Made by a program: the position numbers and the translations under genes
The notes under the pieces: generated by a model
The model's database searches: none
Told to the model about the DNA's origin: nothing
The model's input: the letters and a program-made list of their open reading frames with translations, nothing else
Assembly: GCA_003640335.1 (NCBI GenBank)
Contig: RBKG01000124.1
Coordinates: 1-6,595 of the forward strand
From: Porphyromonas sp.
GTDB taxonomy: Bacteria; Bacteroidota; Bacteroidia; Bacteroidales; Porphyromonadaceae
Reading direction: 5' to 3'
Length of the DNA stretch: 6,595 nt
Shown here: positions 1-6,563 of the stretch, piece after piece
Layout of the letters: the number at the start of each line of letters is the position of its first letter
How positions within the stretch are numbered: the stretch's first letter is position 1

Positions 1-18
1 TTATGCAATGCTCTCATG

Positions 19-57
19 AAAAAGAGGGGCTGTGCCAAACTAATTGACACAGCCCCT
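19..57 (-). terminator. Intrinsic terminator of the frdCAB operon
   Basis: The 9-bp inverted repeat GGGGCTGTG (26-34) / CACAGCCCC (48-56) is perfect and is extended by one outer A-T pair (25/57). After one mismatch there are three more inner pairs (36-38 with 44-46). Read on the minus strand, the stem is followed by C and then five T (23-19), which is the classic layout of a Rho-independent terminator. It begins 27 nt after the frdB stop codon. On the plus strand no T-run follows the stem, so it should act in one direction only, on frdCAB transcripts. Confidence 0.88.
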
Positions 58-83
58 GCTATTAGGAGTTTATGATATTTCGC

Positions 84-860
84 TTAGTCCTTAAGCTTAG
101 CTGAAATGAACTCTCTGTTTAGACGAGCGATGTTGCTCACAGAGATATTCTTAGGACATTCTACTTCACAAGCACGAGTGTTTGTACAGTTACCGAAGCC
201 TAGTTCGTCCATCTTAGCGACCATAGCCTTAGCACGGCGAGCAGCTTCTACACGACCTTGTGGAAGAAGTGCAAGCTGGCTAACCTTAGCCGATACGAAA
301 AGCATAGCCGAACCATTCTTACAAGCGGCAGCACAAGCACCACAACCGATACATGCAGCAGCATCCATAGCCATATCAGCATCGACCTTTGGAATTGGAA
401 TTGCATTCGCATCAGGTACACCACCAGTATTTACTGATACGAAACCACCAGCTTGGATAATCTTATCGTAAGCCGAACGGTCTACCATAAGGTCACGAAT
501 GATAGGGAAACCTGCTGAACGCCATGGTTCTACTGTAATAGTATCGCCATCATTGAAGCGACGCATGTGTAGCTGACAAGTAGTGATACCGGTGTCAGGT
601 CCGTGTGGGTGTCCATTGATGTATAGAGAACACATACCGCAAATACCTTCACGGCAGTCGTGGTCAAATACTACTGGTTCCTTATGCTCACGTACAAGAC
701 GCTCGTTAAGGATGTCAAGCATCTCTAGGAAAGAGCTACCTTGAGAGATGTTTTGTAGTTCGTAGGTTTCGAACGCCCCCTGAGACTGTGCGTCACGTTG
801 GCGCCAAACCTTTACCTTGATGTTGATATTCTTATCTTCAACCTTGATATTATTGCTCAT
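84..860 (-). CDS. frdB: Fumarate reductase / succinate dehydrogenase iron-sulfur subunit
   Basis: This 258-residue protein is the electron-transfer subunit that links the flavin of FrdA to the haem/quinone subunit FrdC on the cytoplasmic face of the membrane. The N-terminal plant-ferredoxin-like domain (about 12-112) carries the [2Fe-2S] ligands C69, C74, C77 and C95. The C-terminal ferredoxin domain has C170-x2-C173-x2-C176-x3-C180 and C225-x5-C231-x3-C235-P. By comparison with E. coli SdhB and Wolinella FrdB, C170, C173, C176 and C235 hold the [4Fe-4S] cluster, and C180, C225 and C231 the [3Fe-4S] cluster. C180 is followed by KNGSAMLF where the E. coli enzymes have CPS; as I recall, this is usual in the Bacteroidota/actinobacterial branch. 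The length is normal. It is the last gene of the operon, 20 nt after frdA, with A-rich sequence but no Shine-Dalgarno before the ATG. An equally valid symbol is sdhB; the sequence alone cannot fix the direction of catalysis. Confidence 0.97.
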   Translation of the reverse strand: MSNNIKVEDKNINIKVKVWRQRDAQSQGAFETYELQNISQGSSFLEMLDILNERLVREHKEPVVFDHDCREGICGMCSLYINGHPHGPDTGITTCQLHMRRFNDGDTITVEPWRSAGFPIIRDLMVDRSAYDKIIQAGGFVSVNTGGVPDANAIPIPKVDADMAMDAAACIGCGACAAACKNGSAMLFVSAKVSQLALLPQGRVEAARRAKAMVAKMDELGFGNCTNTRACEVECPKNISVSNIARLNREFISAKLKD

Positions 861-880
861 TGTTTTAGTGCCTTTGAGGG

Positions 881-2824
881 TTAGTTCTTATAGTTACGTT
901 GCTGACGAACGATGAACTCATAAGTGAGGTCTTCCTTGTGCATCACTGGTTCTGCTTCTTCGCCTTGATATTCCCAACAAGAAACGTAAGCGAACTGGTC
1001 ATCGTGACGAAGAGCTTCACCTTCTTCTGTTTGGTGCTCTAGACGGAAGTGACCACCGCAACTTTCTTGACGGTCAAGAGCGTCGCGAGCCATAAGGTTA
1101 CCAATCTCAATGAAGTCTGCAAGACGGAGCGCCTTCTCAAGCTCAACGTTAAGATTGTCAGCCTTACCAGGGATGAATACATCACTCCAGAACTCCTTCT
1201 TAAGTTCCTTAATTTGTTCGATAGCCTTCTTAAGACCAGCTTCGTCACGACCCATACCTACGAAGTCCCACATGATGTGACCGAGCTTCTTGTGTAGGCT
1301 GTCTACGCTCTTCTGTCCTTGGATGCTCATGAGGCGGTTGATGCGGTCATTAACATCTTGCTCAGCCTTTTCGAACTCAGGAAGGTCAGTGCTGAAGCGT
1401 GGCACCTGAATTTGGTCTGCAAGGTAGTTCTGTATCGTGTAAGGAAGCACGAAGTAACCATCAGCAAGACCCTGCATGAGAGCCGAAGCACCTAGGCGGT
1501 TAGCACCGTGGTCAGAGAAGTTAGCTTCACCGATAGCGAAGAGACCTGGAATGCTTGTCTGCAATTCGTAGTCAACCCAGATACCACCCATTGTATAGTG
1601 GATAGCAGGATAAATCTGCATAGGTGTCTCGTAAGGGTTGTCGTTAGTAATCTTTTCGTACATCTGGAAGAGGTTACCATAACGAGCTTCTACAACTTCC
1701 TTACCTAGACGCTTGATTGCGCTAGAGAAGTCAAGGAATACTGCAAGACCTGTGTGATTAACACCGAAACCAGCATCACAACGTTCCTTAGCAGCACGGC
1801 TAGCTACGTCACGAGGAACGAGGTTACCGAAGGCTGGATAGCGACGCTCTAGATAGTAGTCGCGGTCTTCTTCCTTGATATCTGTAGGCTTGATTTCTCC
1901 GTGCTGGAGCTTCTTAGCATCTTCGATATTCTTAGGTACCCAAATACGTCCGTCGTTACGAAGAGACTCAGACATCAGTGTAAGCTTAGACTGGAACTCA
2001 CCGTGTACAGGGATACATGTTGGGTGAATCTGTGCCATACATGGGTTAGCGAAGTAAGCACCCTTCTTATAAGCCTGAATAGCAGCTGAGCCGTTAGAAG
2101 CCATTGCATTCGTTGAGAGGAAGAAGGCGTTACCATAACCACCAGTACCGATAACTACTGCGTGTGCAGAGAAACGCTCAATCTTACCTGTAACGAGGTT
2201 ACGAGCGATGATACCTCTTGCACGACCATCGATGATAACGAGGTCAAGCATTTCGTAACGAGTGTAGAGCTTAACAGAACCCTTACCTACCTGACGGCTA
2301 AGAGCTGAGTAAGCACCAAGAAGAAGCTGCTGACCGGTCTGACCGCGAGCATAGAATGTACGGGATACCTGAGCACCACCGAATGAACGGTTGTCAAGTA
2401 GACCGCCGTATTCGCGAGCGAAAGGCACACCCTGAGCTACGCACTGGTCGATGATAGAGTTAGCTACTTCAGCTAGACGATATACGTTAGCTTCGCGAGC
2501 ACGGTAGTCACCACCCTTAATCGTGTCGTAGAAAAGACGATAAACGCTATCGCCGTCATTTTGGTAGTTCTTAGCTGCATTGATACCTCCTTGTGCTGCG
2601 ATAGAGTGCGCACGGCGAGGAGAGTCTTGGATACAGAAGTTAAGAACATTGAATCCCATTTCACCAAGAGAAGCTGCTGCAGATGCTCCAGCAAGACCTG
2701 TTCCCACAACGATAACGTCTAGACGACGCTTGTTCGCAGGGTTTACTAGCTTTTGGTGATTCTTATAGTTTGTCCATTTCTCAGCGAGAGGACCTTGTGG
2801 TATCTTAGAATTGATTTGAGCCAT
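881..2824 (-). CDS. frdA: Fumarate reductase / succinate dehydrogenase flavoprotein subunit
   Basis: This 647-residue catalytic subunit interconverts fumarate and succinate at a covalently bound FAD in the cytoplasm. The FAD-binding Rossmann motif GTGLAG lies at 41-46. The motif AHSIAAQGG (72-80) contains H73, the expected covalent FAD attachment site. Active-site residues match E. coli FrdA by motif: H267 in IHPT, E286 and R289 in LMSESLR, R338 in VPRD (the proton-donating arginine of the capping domain), H409 in HYTMGG and R443 in GANRLG. The GEAN flavin-contact motif is at 432-435. The capping domain covers about 265-400, and a helical C-terminal domain follows from about 480. The length is close to the 656 residues of Wolinella succinogenes FrdA, and the B-type (single-cytochrome, di-haem) partner supports that class. 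It sits 32 nt after frdC and 20 nt before frdB. The alternative symbol is sdhA. A fumarate reductase role in vivo is inferred from the likely anaerobic Bacteroidota host. Confidence 0.97.
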   Translation of the reverse strand: MAQINSKIPQGPLAEKWTNYKNHQKLVNPANKRRLDVIVVGTGLAGASAAASLGEMGFNVLNFCIQDSPRRAHSIAAQGGINAAKNYQNDGDSVYRLFYDTIKGGDYRAREANVYRLAEVANSIIDQCVAQGVPFAREYGGLLDNRSFGGAQVSRTFYARGQTGQQLLLGAYSALSRQVGKGSVKLYTRYEMLDLVIIDGRARGIIARNLVTGKIERFSAHAVVIGTGGYGNAFFLSTNAMASNGSAAIQAYKKGAYFANPCMAQIHPTCIPVHGEFQSKLTLMSESLRNDGRIWVPKNIEDAKKLQHGEIKPTDIKEEDRDYYLERRYPAFGNLVPRDVASRAAKERCDAGFGVNHTGLAVFLDFSSAIKRLGKEVVEARYGNLFQMYEKITNDNPYETPMQIYPAIHYTMGGIWVDYELQTSIPGLFAIGEANFSDHGANRLGASALMQGLADGYFVLPYTIQNYLADQIQVPRFSTDLPEFEKAEQDVNDRINRLMSIQGQKSVDSLHKKLGHIMWDFVGMGRDEAGLKKAIEQIKELKKEFWSDVFIPGKADNLNVELEKALRLADFIEIGNLMARDALDRQESCGGHFRLEHQTEEGEALRHDDQFAYVSCWEYQGEEAEPVMHKEDLTYEFIVRQQRNYKN

Positions 2825-2856
2825 AACTTAATGTCTATTTAAGCTGATTGTTCTAC

Positions 2857-3558
2857 TTAAGGCATAGGTACTACACCGAGTGTAGCTAGGTAGTAATAGA
2901 TAATCACTACAGCGAAGCCAAGGACAATAACGGTAGAGTAGATTACCGAGATGTTTTCTAGGCGCTTAAGCCAAATCGTATTGTTCCATCCGATTGTATG
3001 TAGTGCGCTCCAAAATCCGTGTGTTAGGTGGAACCATAGTGCGCATAGCCATACAAGGTAAAGTACTAGGTTGATTGGGTTTGCGAACGTGTAGCGAATC
3101 AATCCAGCACCATCAGTAGGACCACTAACGCCTGCGATGCCGAGGTCATGCTGACCAATGATTTCAGCAAGCTGCATCTTGCTCCAGAAGTGGAACATGT
3201 GCAAGCCTAGACCTACAACGACGATGATACCGAGTACCATCATATTCTGTGAAGCCCACTCTACACCCTGAGGACGGTTAGGCACAGCATAGCGGTCGTT
3301 ACCACGAGCCTTGCGGTTCTGATAACTAAGGATAAATGCGTACACGATGTGTACAATAAATAGTGCCGCTAGACCAACAGTAGCAACAAGTGCATACCAG
3401 TTTGCTCCGAGGAACTCACATACCATGTTGTAGGCTTCTCCAGAGAAGAGCGCTACCATGTTCATTGACATGTGGAATGTCAGAAAGAGAATAAGCGCAA
3501 GACCTGAAATACTCATAACAAGCTTACGCCCAATCGATGATTTAATTAACCACGACAT
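2857..3558 (-). CDS. frdC: Fumarate reductase / succinate dehydrogenase cytochrome b subunit (b558 type)
   Basis: This 233-residue membrane protein anchors FrdA and FrdB and exchanges electrons with menaquinone through two b haems. Five hydrophobic helices are visible at about 12-35, 53-79, 103-125, 160-183 and 204-227, the layout of the single-subunit B-type anchor (Wolinella FrdC, Bacillus SdhC; the b558 family). Histidines lie where four haem ligands are needed: H29 in helix 1, H70 in helix 2, H120 (or H123) in helix 3 and H180 (or H177) in helix 4. H180 is followed by Gly, like the Wolinella ligand H182. The conserved N-terminal SSIGRKLVMSISGL is typical of Bacteroidota members. It is first in the operon, behind a putative promoter at 3646-3653. 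The ATG is preceded by AT-rich sequence without a Shine-Dalgarno. The residue two positions before H180 is L178, not Glu (see findings). The alternative symbol is sdhC. Confidence 0.96.
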   Translation of the reverse strand: MSWLIKSSIGRKLVMSISGLALILFLTFHMSMNMVALFSGEAYNMVCEFLGANWYALVATVGLAALFIVHIVYAFILSYQNRKARGNDRYAVPNRPQGVEWASQNMMVLGIIVVVGLGLHMFHFWSKMQLAEIIGQHDLGIAGVSGPTDGAGLIRYTFANPINLVLYLVWLCALWFHLTHGFWSALHTIGWNNTIWLKRLENISVIYSTVIVLGFAVVIIYYYLATLGVVPMP

Positions 3559-3606
3559 ACATTTATTAATTTAGTTTATTTAATTAGCAAACTATCTAAG
3601 TGCTAC

Positions 3607-3629
3607 CAACTCCGTAGTTATCAGAGTTG
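3607..3629 (-). promoter_or_regulatory. Small hairpin in the frdCAB 5' leader
   Basis: CAACTC (3607-3612) and GAGTTG (3624-3629) form a perfect 6-bp stem with an 11-nt loop. The hairpin would sit early in the transcript started from the box at 3646-3653, about 50 nt before the frdC start. An alternative overlapping near-palindrome AACTCCGTAGTT (3608-3619, 10 of 12 positions symmetrical) could compete with it. No T-run follows, so it is not a terminator. It could stabilise the 5' end or be chance; the sequence does not decide. Confidence 0.3.
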
Positions 3630-3645
3630 TCGTGCAATTACGATG

Positions 3646-3653
3646 CAAAGATA
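3646..3653 (-). promoter_or_regulatory. Putative promoter of frdCAB (-7 box)
   Basis: The minus strand reads TATCTTTG followed by CATCG, an exact match to the Bacteroidota primary-sigma -7 consensus TAnnTTTG. No clear TTTG or TTG is seen at the usual -33 distance; the nearest resemblance is TTAG at 3672-3669, which is spaced too closely. Transcription would start near 3640, giving a leader of roughly 80 nt before the frdC ATG at 3558. It is the only exact TAnnTTTG I found on this strand of the intergenic region. Confidence 0.65.
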
Positions 3654-3715
3654 TAATATTTACTCCGACTAAGTACTATTTATTGAGGAAAAAAATACGA
3701 ATTTGGCGGATTTAT

Positions 3716-3733
3716 ATACCTATATATGGGTAT
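3716..3733. promoter_or_regulatory. Inverted repeat, possible operator
   Basis: ATACC (3716-3720) and GGTAT (3729-3733) flank an AT core centred at 3724.5. Eight of the nine position pairs of this 18-bp site are complementary, the exception being 3721/3728. It lies about 63 bp upstream of the frd -7 box and about 125 bp upstream of the -7 box of the plus-strand unit, so a regulator bound here could act on either. The TA-rich core makes chance symmetry likely enough that this stays tentative. I do not recognise the site as that of a specific regulator. Confidence 0.3.
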
Positions 3734-3742
3734 GTCCGTCGT

Positions 3743-3756
3743 AATATCTCGATATT
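3743..3756. promoter_or_regulatory. Inverted repeat AATATC-TC-GATATT, possible operator
   Basis: Two perfect 6-bp arms are separated by 2 bp, forming a 14-bp dyad. Its centre (3749.5) is 25 bp from that of the neighbouring dyad at 3716-3733, between two and two and a half helical turns. The position between divergent promoters suits a dimeric regulator, but AT-rich sequence produces such symmetry by chance. No known consensus is claimed. Confidence 0.28.
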
Positions 3757-3859
3757 GGTCTTGATTTATTGATAAAGTTAGGCTTTGATTTTATGCTTCT
3801 AGAGTGCTATTTAGAGGCTTATATGATGACAATATGTAGTGTGTTTCCGGCTTTTTTTG

Positions 3860-3867
3860 TAAGTTTG
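3860..3867 (+). promoter_or_regulatory. Putative promoter of the DUF4831-POT unit (-7 box)
   Basis: TAAGTTTG is an exact match to the Bacteroidota -7 consensus TAnnTTTG and is preceded by a T-rich run (3852-3858). No convincing TTTG/TTG -33 element stands upstream; GTGTTTC at 3841-3847 is the nearest candidate. Transcription would start about 3873, leaving a short leader of about 20 nt before the ATG at 3894. No Shine-Dalgarno is visible in that leader. Confidence 0.6.
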
Positions 3868-3893
3868 CGCTAAATAGATGACTAATAGATGTA

Positions 3894-4979
3894 ATGGCAA
3901 TATACAAATCTGTTAAACGTTTAAGTTTGCTTGTTGCTTGTGCTGCTTTTTCTTTATGGCAAGCACCTTTGAAGGCACAAGTACAGCGTTACAATGCTAC
4001 TGGGGAGAATAATTACGGTATAGTCTATACGCTACCTAAGACTAAGTATGAATTTGTAATCACAACGAAGCAATGTGTCTTCACTCCGGGAGAATTGTCT
4101 GCTTGGGGTAGTAAGTACTTGGGTAAGGATGTCGGGGTAAAATCTTGGCAGACATCTGAAATCCTAGATGCTAAGATTAGAGTAGTGGGCGTGCCCAATA
4201 CAGAAAAGCAATATCTTGTTGCCTTTGATAAGAAGACCATTGCGCCTTTTGTCAACTTGGCTCCCGGTGGTGTCCTATACAGCATAAATGGTAAAAATCT
4301 ACCTGCTCAGCAAGTTGAAGAGAGTCTACCTACTTATGCTAAGCCTAACCGAGCATTACCATCGTTTCCGAAGGAATATAGCCTAGCAATCACTCAGGCT
4401 AAGCGTGCTGAAATCGCTTCGACTTACCTCTATGATATTCGTGAAAATCTGATGAATATCGTATCTGGTGAAGTTGACCAGATGCCTAAGGACGGTGAGA
4501 GTATGCGCTTAATCTTAGATAAACTCAGGGGCGAGGAGCAGCGCACGCTCCGTCTGTTTGAAGGCGATACGACGATGACGGCACAGCGTTATACCTTATC
4601 TATCGAGCCTAAGGCAGAGGATATGGAACAGCCTTTGGCTTATTTGAGCCCTACAAGTGGCTTCTCAGAAACCAAGACGGCACAAGATGCTAAGCCCATT
4701 ACTCTGCGCATTAAGATTGTAGAGCGTAGCCCAGAGCTTGACCCTAAGGAGCTAGCGCGTAGGGAGAAGAGTGAAGGGATTGTGTACAATCTACCCGGCA
4801 TAGCAGAGGTTAGCTTAGTCTATGATGGTAAGGAGCTAGCCAAAGAACGCTTACCGATGACTCAGGTAGGAACTATCCAAACGATGAGTAAGAAGATGTT
4901 CAACATCAAAGAAGCCGGTACGACGGCTATTTACTTTGATTTGAACTCTGGTGCGCTCAATCGTGTAACGACAGAATAA
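3894..4979 (+). CDS. DUF4831-family secreted protein of unknown function
   Basis: This 361-residue protein has a typical signal peptide: K5/K8/R9, a hydrophobic core at about 10-20, and a likely signal peptidase I site after A28 (PLKA|QVQ). The mature protein should be periplasmic or outer-membrane associated and has one cysteine, C61. It resembles the Bacteroidota-specific DUF4831 family: an N-terminal segment GIVYTLPKTKYEF (42-54), CVFTPGELSAW...YLG (61-76), a central helical segment with IRENLMNIVSGEVDQMPKDG (182-201), and EEQRTLRLFEGD (214-225). The C-terminal GIVYNLPG (295-302) echoes the N-terminal GIVYTLP (42-48), which suggests two related beta-rich halves. The family has no established function that I know of. 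The start is the only reasonable ATG, about 20 nt after a promoter box. A POT transporter follows after 24 nt, so the protein may serve the same process. Family assignment is from remembered motifs. Confidence 0.82.
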   Translation: MAIYKSVKRLSLLVACAAFSLWQAPLKAQVQRYNATGENNYGIVYTLPKTKYEFVITTKQCVFTPGELSAWGSKYLGKDVGVKSWQTSEILDAKIRVVGVPNTEKQYLVAFDKKTIAPFVNLAPGGVLYSINGKNLPAQQVEESLPTYAKPNRALPSFPKEYSLAITQAKRAEIASTYLYDIRENLMNIVSGEVDQMPKDGESMRLILDKLRGEEQRTLRLFEGDTTMTAQRYTLSIEPKAEDMEQPLAYLSPTSGFSETKTAQDAKPITLRIKIVERSPELDPKELARREKSEGIVYNLPGIAEVSLVYDGKELAKERLPMTQVGTIQTMSKKMFNIKEAGTTAIYFDLNSGALNRVTTE

Positions 4980-5003
4980 TATTAATCCAAAAATAAAGTA
5001 ACT

Positions 5004-6563
5004 ATGTTTAAGAACCATCCTAAAGGACTGTTGGCCGCTTCGCTCTCCAATATGGGAGAACGCTTTGGCTTCTACATCATGATGGCAATCCTAACGCTCT
5101 TTATCTCGGCTAAATTTGGTTTATCCAAGGAGACAACGGGTTACATCTACTCAGCATTCTATGCTTCTATCTATCTACTAGCATTGGTAGGAGGTGTGAT
5201 TGCCGACCGCACAAAAAACTATAAGGGGACTATCATCGGTGGTCTTGTAGTCATGGCTCTTGGTTATTTGCTTATAGCTATTCCTACTCCTACTGTAGTG
5301 GAGAACATTACGCCTTACCTCGCACTTACTTGCGTTGGTCTTGGTGTAATTGCTTTTGGTAATGGTCTATTCAAGGGTAATCTACAAGCACTCATCGCTC
5401 AGATGTATGATGACCCTAAGTACTCGAAGATGCGTGATGCAGGGTTCCAAATCTTCTATATGTTCATTAATATAGGAGCTATCTTCGCACCTTTCATCGC
5501 TGTAGGTATCCGTAACTGGTGGCTAAAGGTTAATGGTTTCGACTATAATGCTGACCTTCCTGAGCTTTGTCACCAATACCTCAAGTCTGGCGATGCTATG
5601 CCACAGCAGGCTTTAGCTAATCTGCAAGATTTGTCTCAGAAGGTGTCTGTAGGCGGACAGCAGTTTGCCGATACTAAGGCTTTCGTATCCTCTTATCTAG
5701 GAGTATTCAGTGAAGGTTTCCACTATGCTTTCGCAGCTGCTATCATTATGATTGTGGTTTCTACGATTATCTTCCTTGTGAATAAGTCTTACTTCCCTAA
5801 TGCGAATAAGACTGTGGCTCCTACTCAGGCAGAAGATAAGCCAAGCGCACAGGAAATCAAGATGAGCGCACAAGAAATCAGACAACGTATTTACGCTCTC
5901 TTTGCGGTATTTGCTGTGGTTATTTTCTTCTGGATGTCTTTCCACCAGAATGGCTACTCACTCACATACTTCGCTAAGGACTACGTGAATTTGTCTACGA
6001 TTAAGATTGATTTAGGCTTTACGGTAATTAAGGGAGCAGAGATTTTCCAAGCTGTTAATCCTCTGTTTGTCGTATTGCTAACGCCTATTGTTATGAGCAT
6101 TTTCGGTAGTCTGGCTAAGAAGGGTAAAGAACCTTCTGCACCACGTAAGATTGCTATCGGTATGGGGATTGCAGCTCTAGCTTATGTATTCCTTATGGTT
6201 TGTTCGGTAGGTCTTCCTGGTAAGGATGCTCTTGCGGCTATGGACGAATCATCTAAGGAGGCTATGCGTATCACGCCATTCGTAATGATTGGTATGTACT
6301 TTATCTTGACTCTAGCCGAACTCTTTATCTCTCCTCTAGGTCTATCATTTGTATCTAAGGTTGCGCCTCCACACTTGCAGGGGGTTATGCAGGGATGCTG
6401 GTTAGCGGCTACTGCTCTCGGTAATTCACTCCTCTTCATCGGAGGTATTCTCTATACTAGTCTTCCTCTTTGGGCTTGCTGGTGCTTCTTCGTTGTCGCT
6501 TGTTGCGTTTCGATGATTACTATGCTTGCTATGGTTAAATGGCTAGAAAAGGTTGCTAAGTAA
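5004..6563 (+). CDS. POT-family (PTR2) MFS transporter, probable peptide transporter with variant motifs
   Basis: This 519-residue inner-membrane protein has about 12 helices, at roughly 9-34, 43-66, 74-93, 103-122, 147-168, 237-258, 296-316, 343-371, 382-402, 423-446, 458-483 and 487-513. Family marks are GERFGFY (18-24), GGVIADRTKNYKGT (63-76; PTR2 signature 1), FKGN (123-126), FYMFINIGAI (151-160; PTR2 signature 2), FWMSFHQNGYSLTYFA (309-324) and ELFISPLGLSF (439-449, with E439 at the conserved TM10 acid). POT proteins import di- and tripeptides with protons, but this one has N16 where the ExxER motif has its first Glu, H314 where FEQ has Glu, and G125 where KPN has Pro. The K of KPN (K124) and E19/R20 are kept. 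The loop at about 169-236 is long and should be periplasmic; the cytoplasmic linker at 259-295 has a short duplication. The ATG lies 24 nt after the DUF4831 gene, with no Shine-Dalgarno. No terminator is visible in the 32 nt left. Peptide as substrate is inferred only. Confidence 0.92.
   Translation: MFKNHPKGLLAASLSNMGERFGFYIMMAILTLFISAKFGLSKETTGYIYSAFYASIYLLALVGGVIADRTKNYKGTIIGGLVVMALGYLLIAIPTPTVVENITPYLALTCVGLGVIAFGNGLFKGNLQALIAQMYDDPKYSKMRDAGFQIFYMFINIGAIFAPFIAVGIRNWWLKVNGFDYNADLPELCHQYLKSGDAMPQQALANLQDLSQKVSVGGQQFADTKAFVSSYLGVFSEGFHYAFAAAIIMIVVSTIIFLVNKSYFPNANKTVAPTQAEDKPSAQEIKMSAQEIRQRIYALFAVFAVVIFFWMSFHQNGYSLTYFAKDYVNLSTIKIDLGFTVIKGAEIFQAVNPLFVVLLTPIVMSIFGSLAKKGKEPSAPRKIAIGMGIAALAYVFLMVCSVGLPGKDALAAMDESSKEAMRITPFVMIGMYFILTLAELFISPLGLSFVSKVAPPHLQGVMQGCWLAATALGNSLLFIGGILYTSLPLWACWCFFVVACCVSMITMLAMVKWLEKVAK
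5844..5880 (+). repeat. Imperfect tandem duplication in the transporter's central linker
   Basis: Two copies with a 21-nt period start at 5844 and 5865. Their first 16 bases agree except for one synonymous G/A change, and the last five bases of the period have diverged. They encode SAQEIK (281-286) and SAQEIR (288-293) in the cytoplasmic linker just before TM7. The duplication is in frame and does not disturb the membrane domains. Confidence 0.7.

Larger units (their letters stand above)
3559..3893. other. Divergent intergenic region, AT-rich, no gene
   Basis: This 335-bp stretch separates frdC (minus) from the DUF4831 gene (plus). It is clearly richer in A and T than the flanking genes and contains no credible coding sequence on either strand. 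It holds a TAnnTTTG-type promoter box in each direction (3646-3653 minus, 3860-3867 plus), a small hairpin in the frd leader (3607-3629) and two adjacent inverted repeats (3716-3733 and 3743-3756). The stretch 3757-3859 contains three TTGAT words (3761, 3769, 3785) and otherwise nothing I can interpret. I see no riboswitch or RNA gene. Confidence 0.85.

Noticed and set aside
1..19. Edge of a neighbouring gene: a minus-strand ATG at 15-17 running off the window, or a plus-strand frame ending in TGA at 17-19
   Set aside because: Fewer than 20 bases are available in either case; nothing separates a gene end from chance.
106..471. Open frame of 121 codons on the plus strand opposite frdB
   Set aside because: It lies wholly antisense to a gene with intact Fe-S motifs and resembles no family I know; it follows from the codon use of frdB.
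3542..3562. Six-codon minus-strand ORF (ATG at 3562-3560, stop at 3544-3542) overlapping the frdC start
   Set aside because: It is out of frame with frdC, only six codons of low complexity, and easily a chance product of the AT-rich leader.
3588..3594. Second promoter-like box on the minus strand, TAGTTTG
   Set aside because: The spacing between TA and TTTG is one base short of the consensus and no -33 element is placed properly; the exact match at 3646-3653 is better.
3779..3787. Plus-strand TAGGCTTTG as an additional promoter box
   Set aside because: It has one base too many between TA and TTTG, and an exact TAnnTTTG lies closer to the gene at 3860.
3930..3941. Possible lipobox LVAC (residues 13-16) making the DUF4831 protein a lipoprotein
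   Set aside because: Only six residues separate R9 from C16 and the hydrophobic stretch continues past the Cys to a good signal peptidase I site after A28. Type I secretion is more likely, though not certain.
4025..4285. Open frame on the minus strand opposite the DUF4831 gene, and similar ones opposite the transporter (5697-5945, 6182-6439)
   Set aside because: All are antisense to well-supported coding sequences, with no promoter or recognisable protein features.
4745..4840. Exact 12-bp repeat TAAGGAGCTAGC at 4745 and 4829 in the DUF4831 gene
   Set aside because: Both copies encode KELA in the same frame and the match does not extend; shared codon preference explains it.
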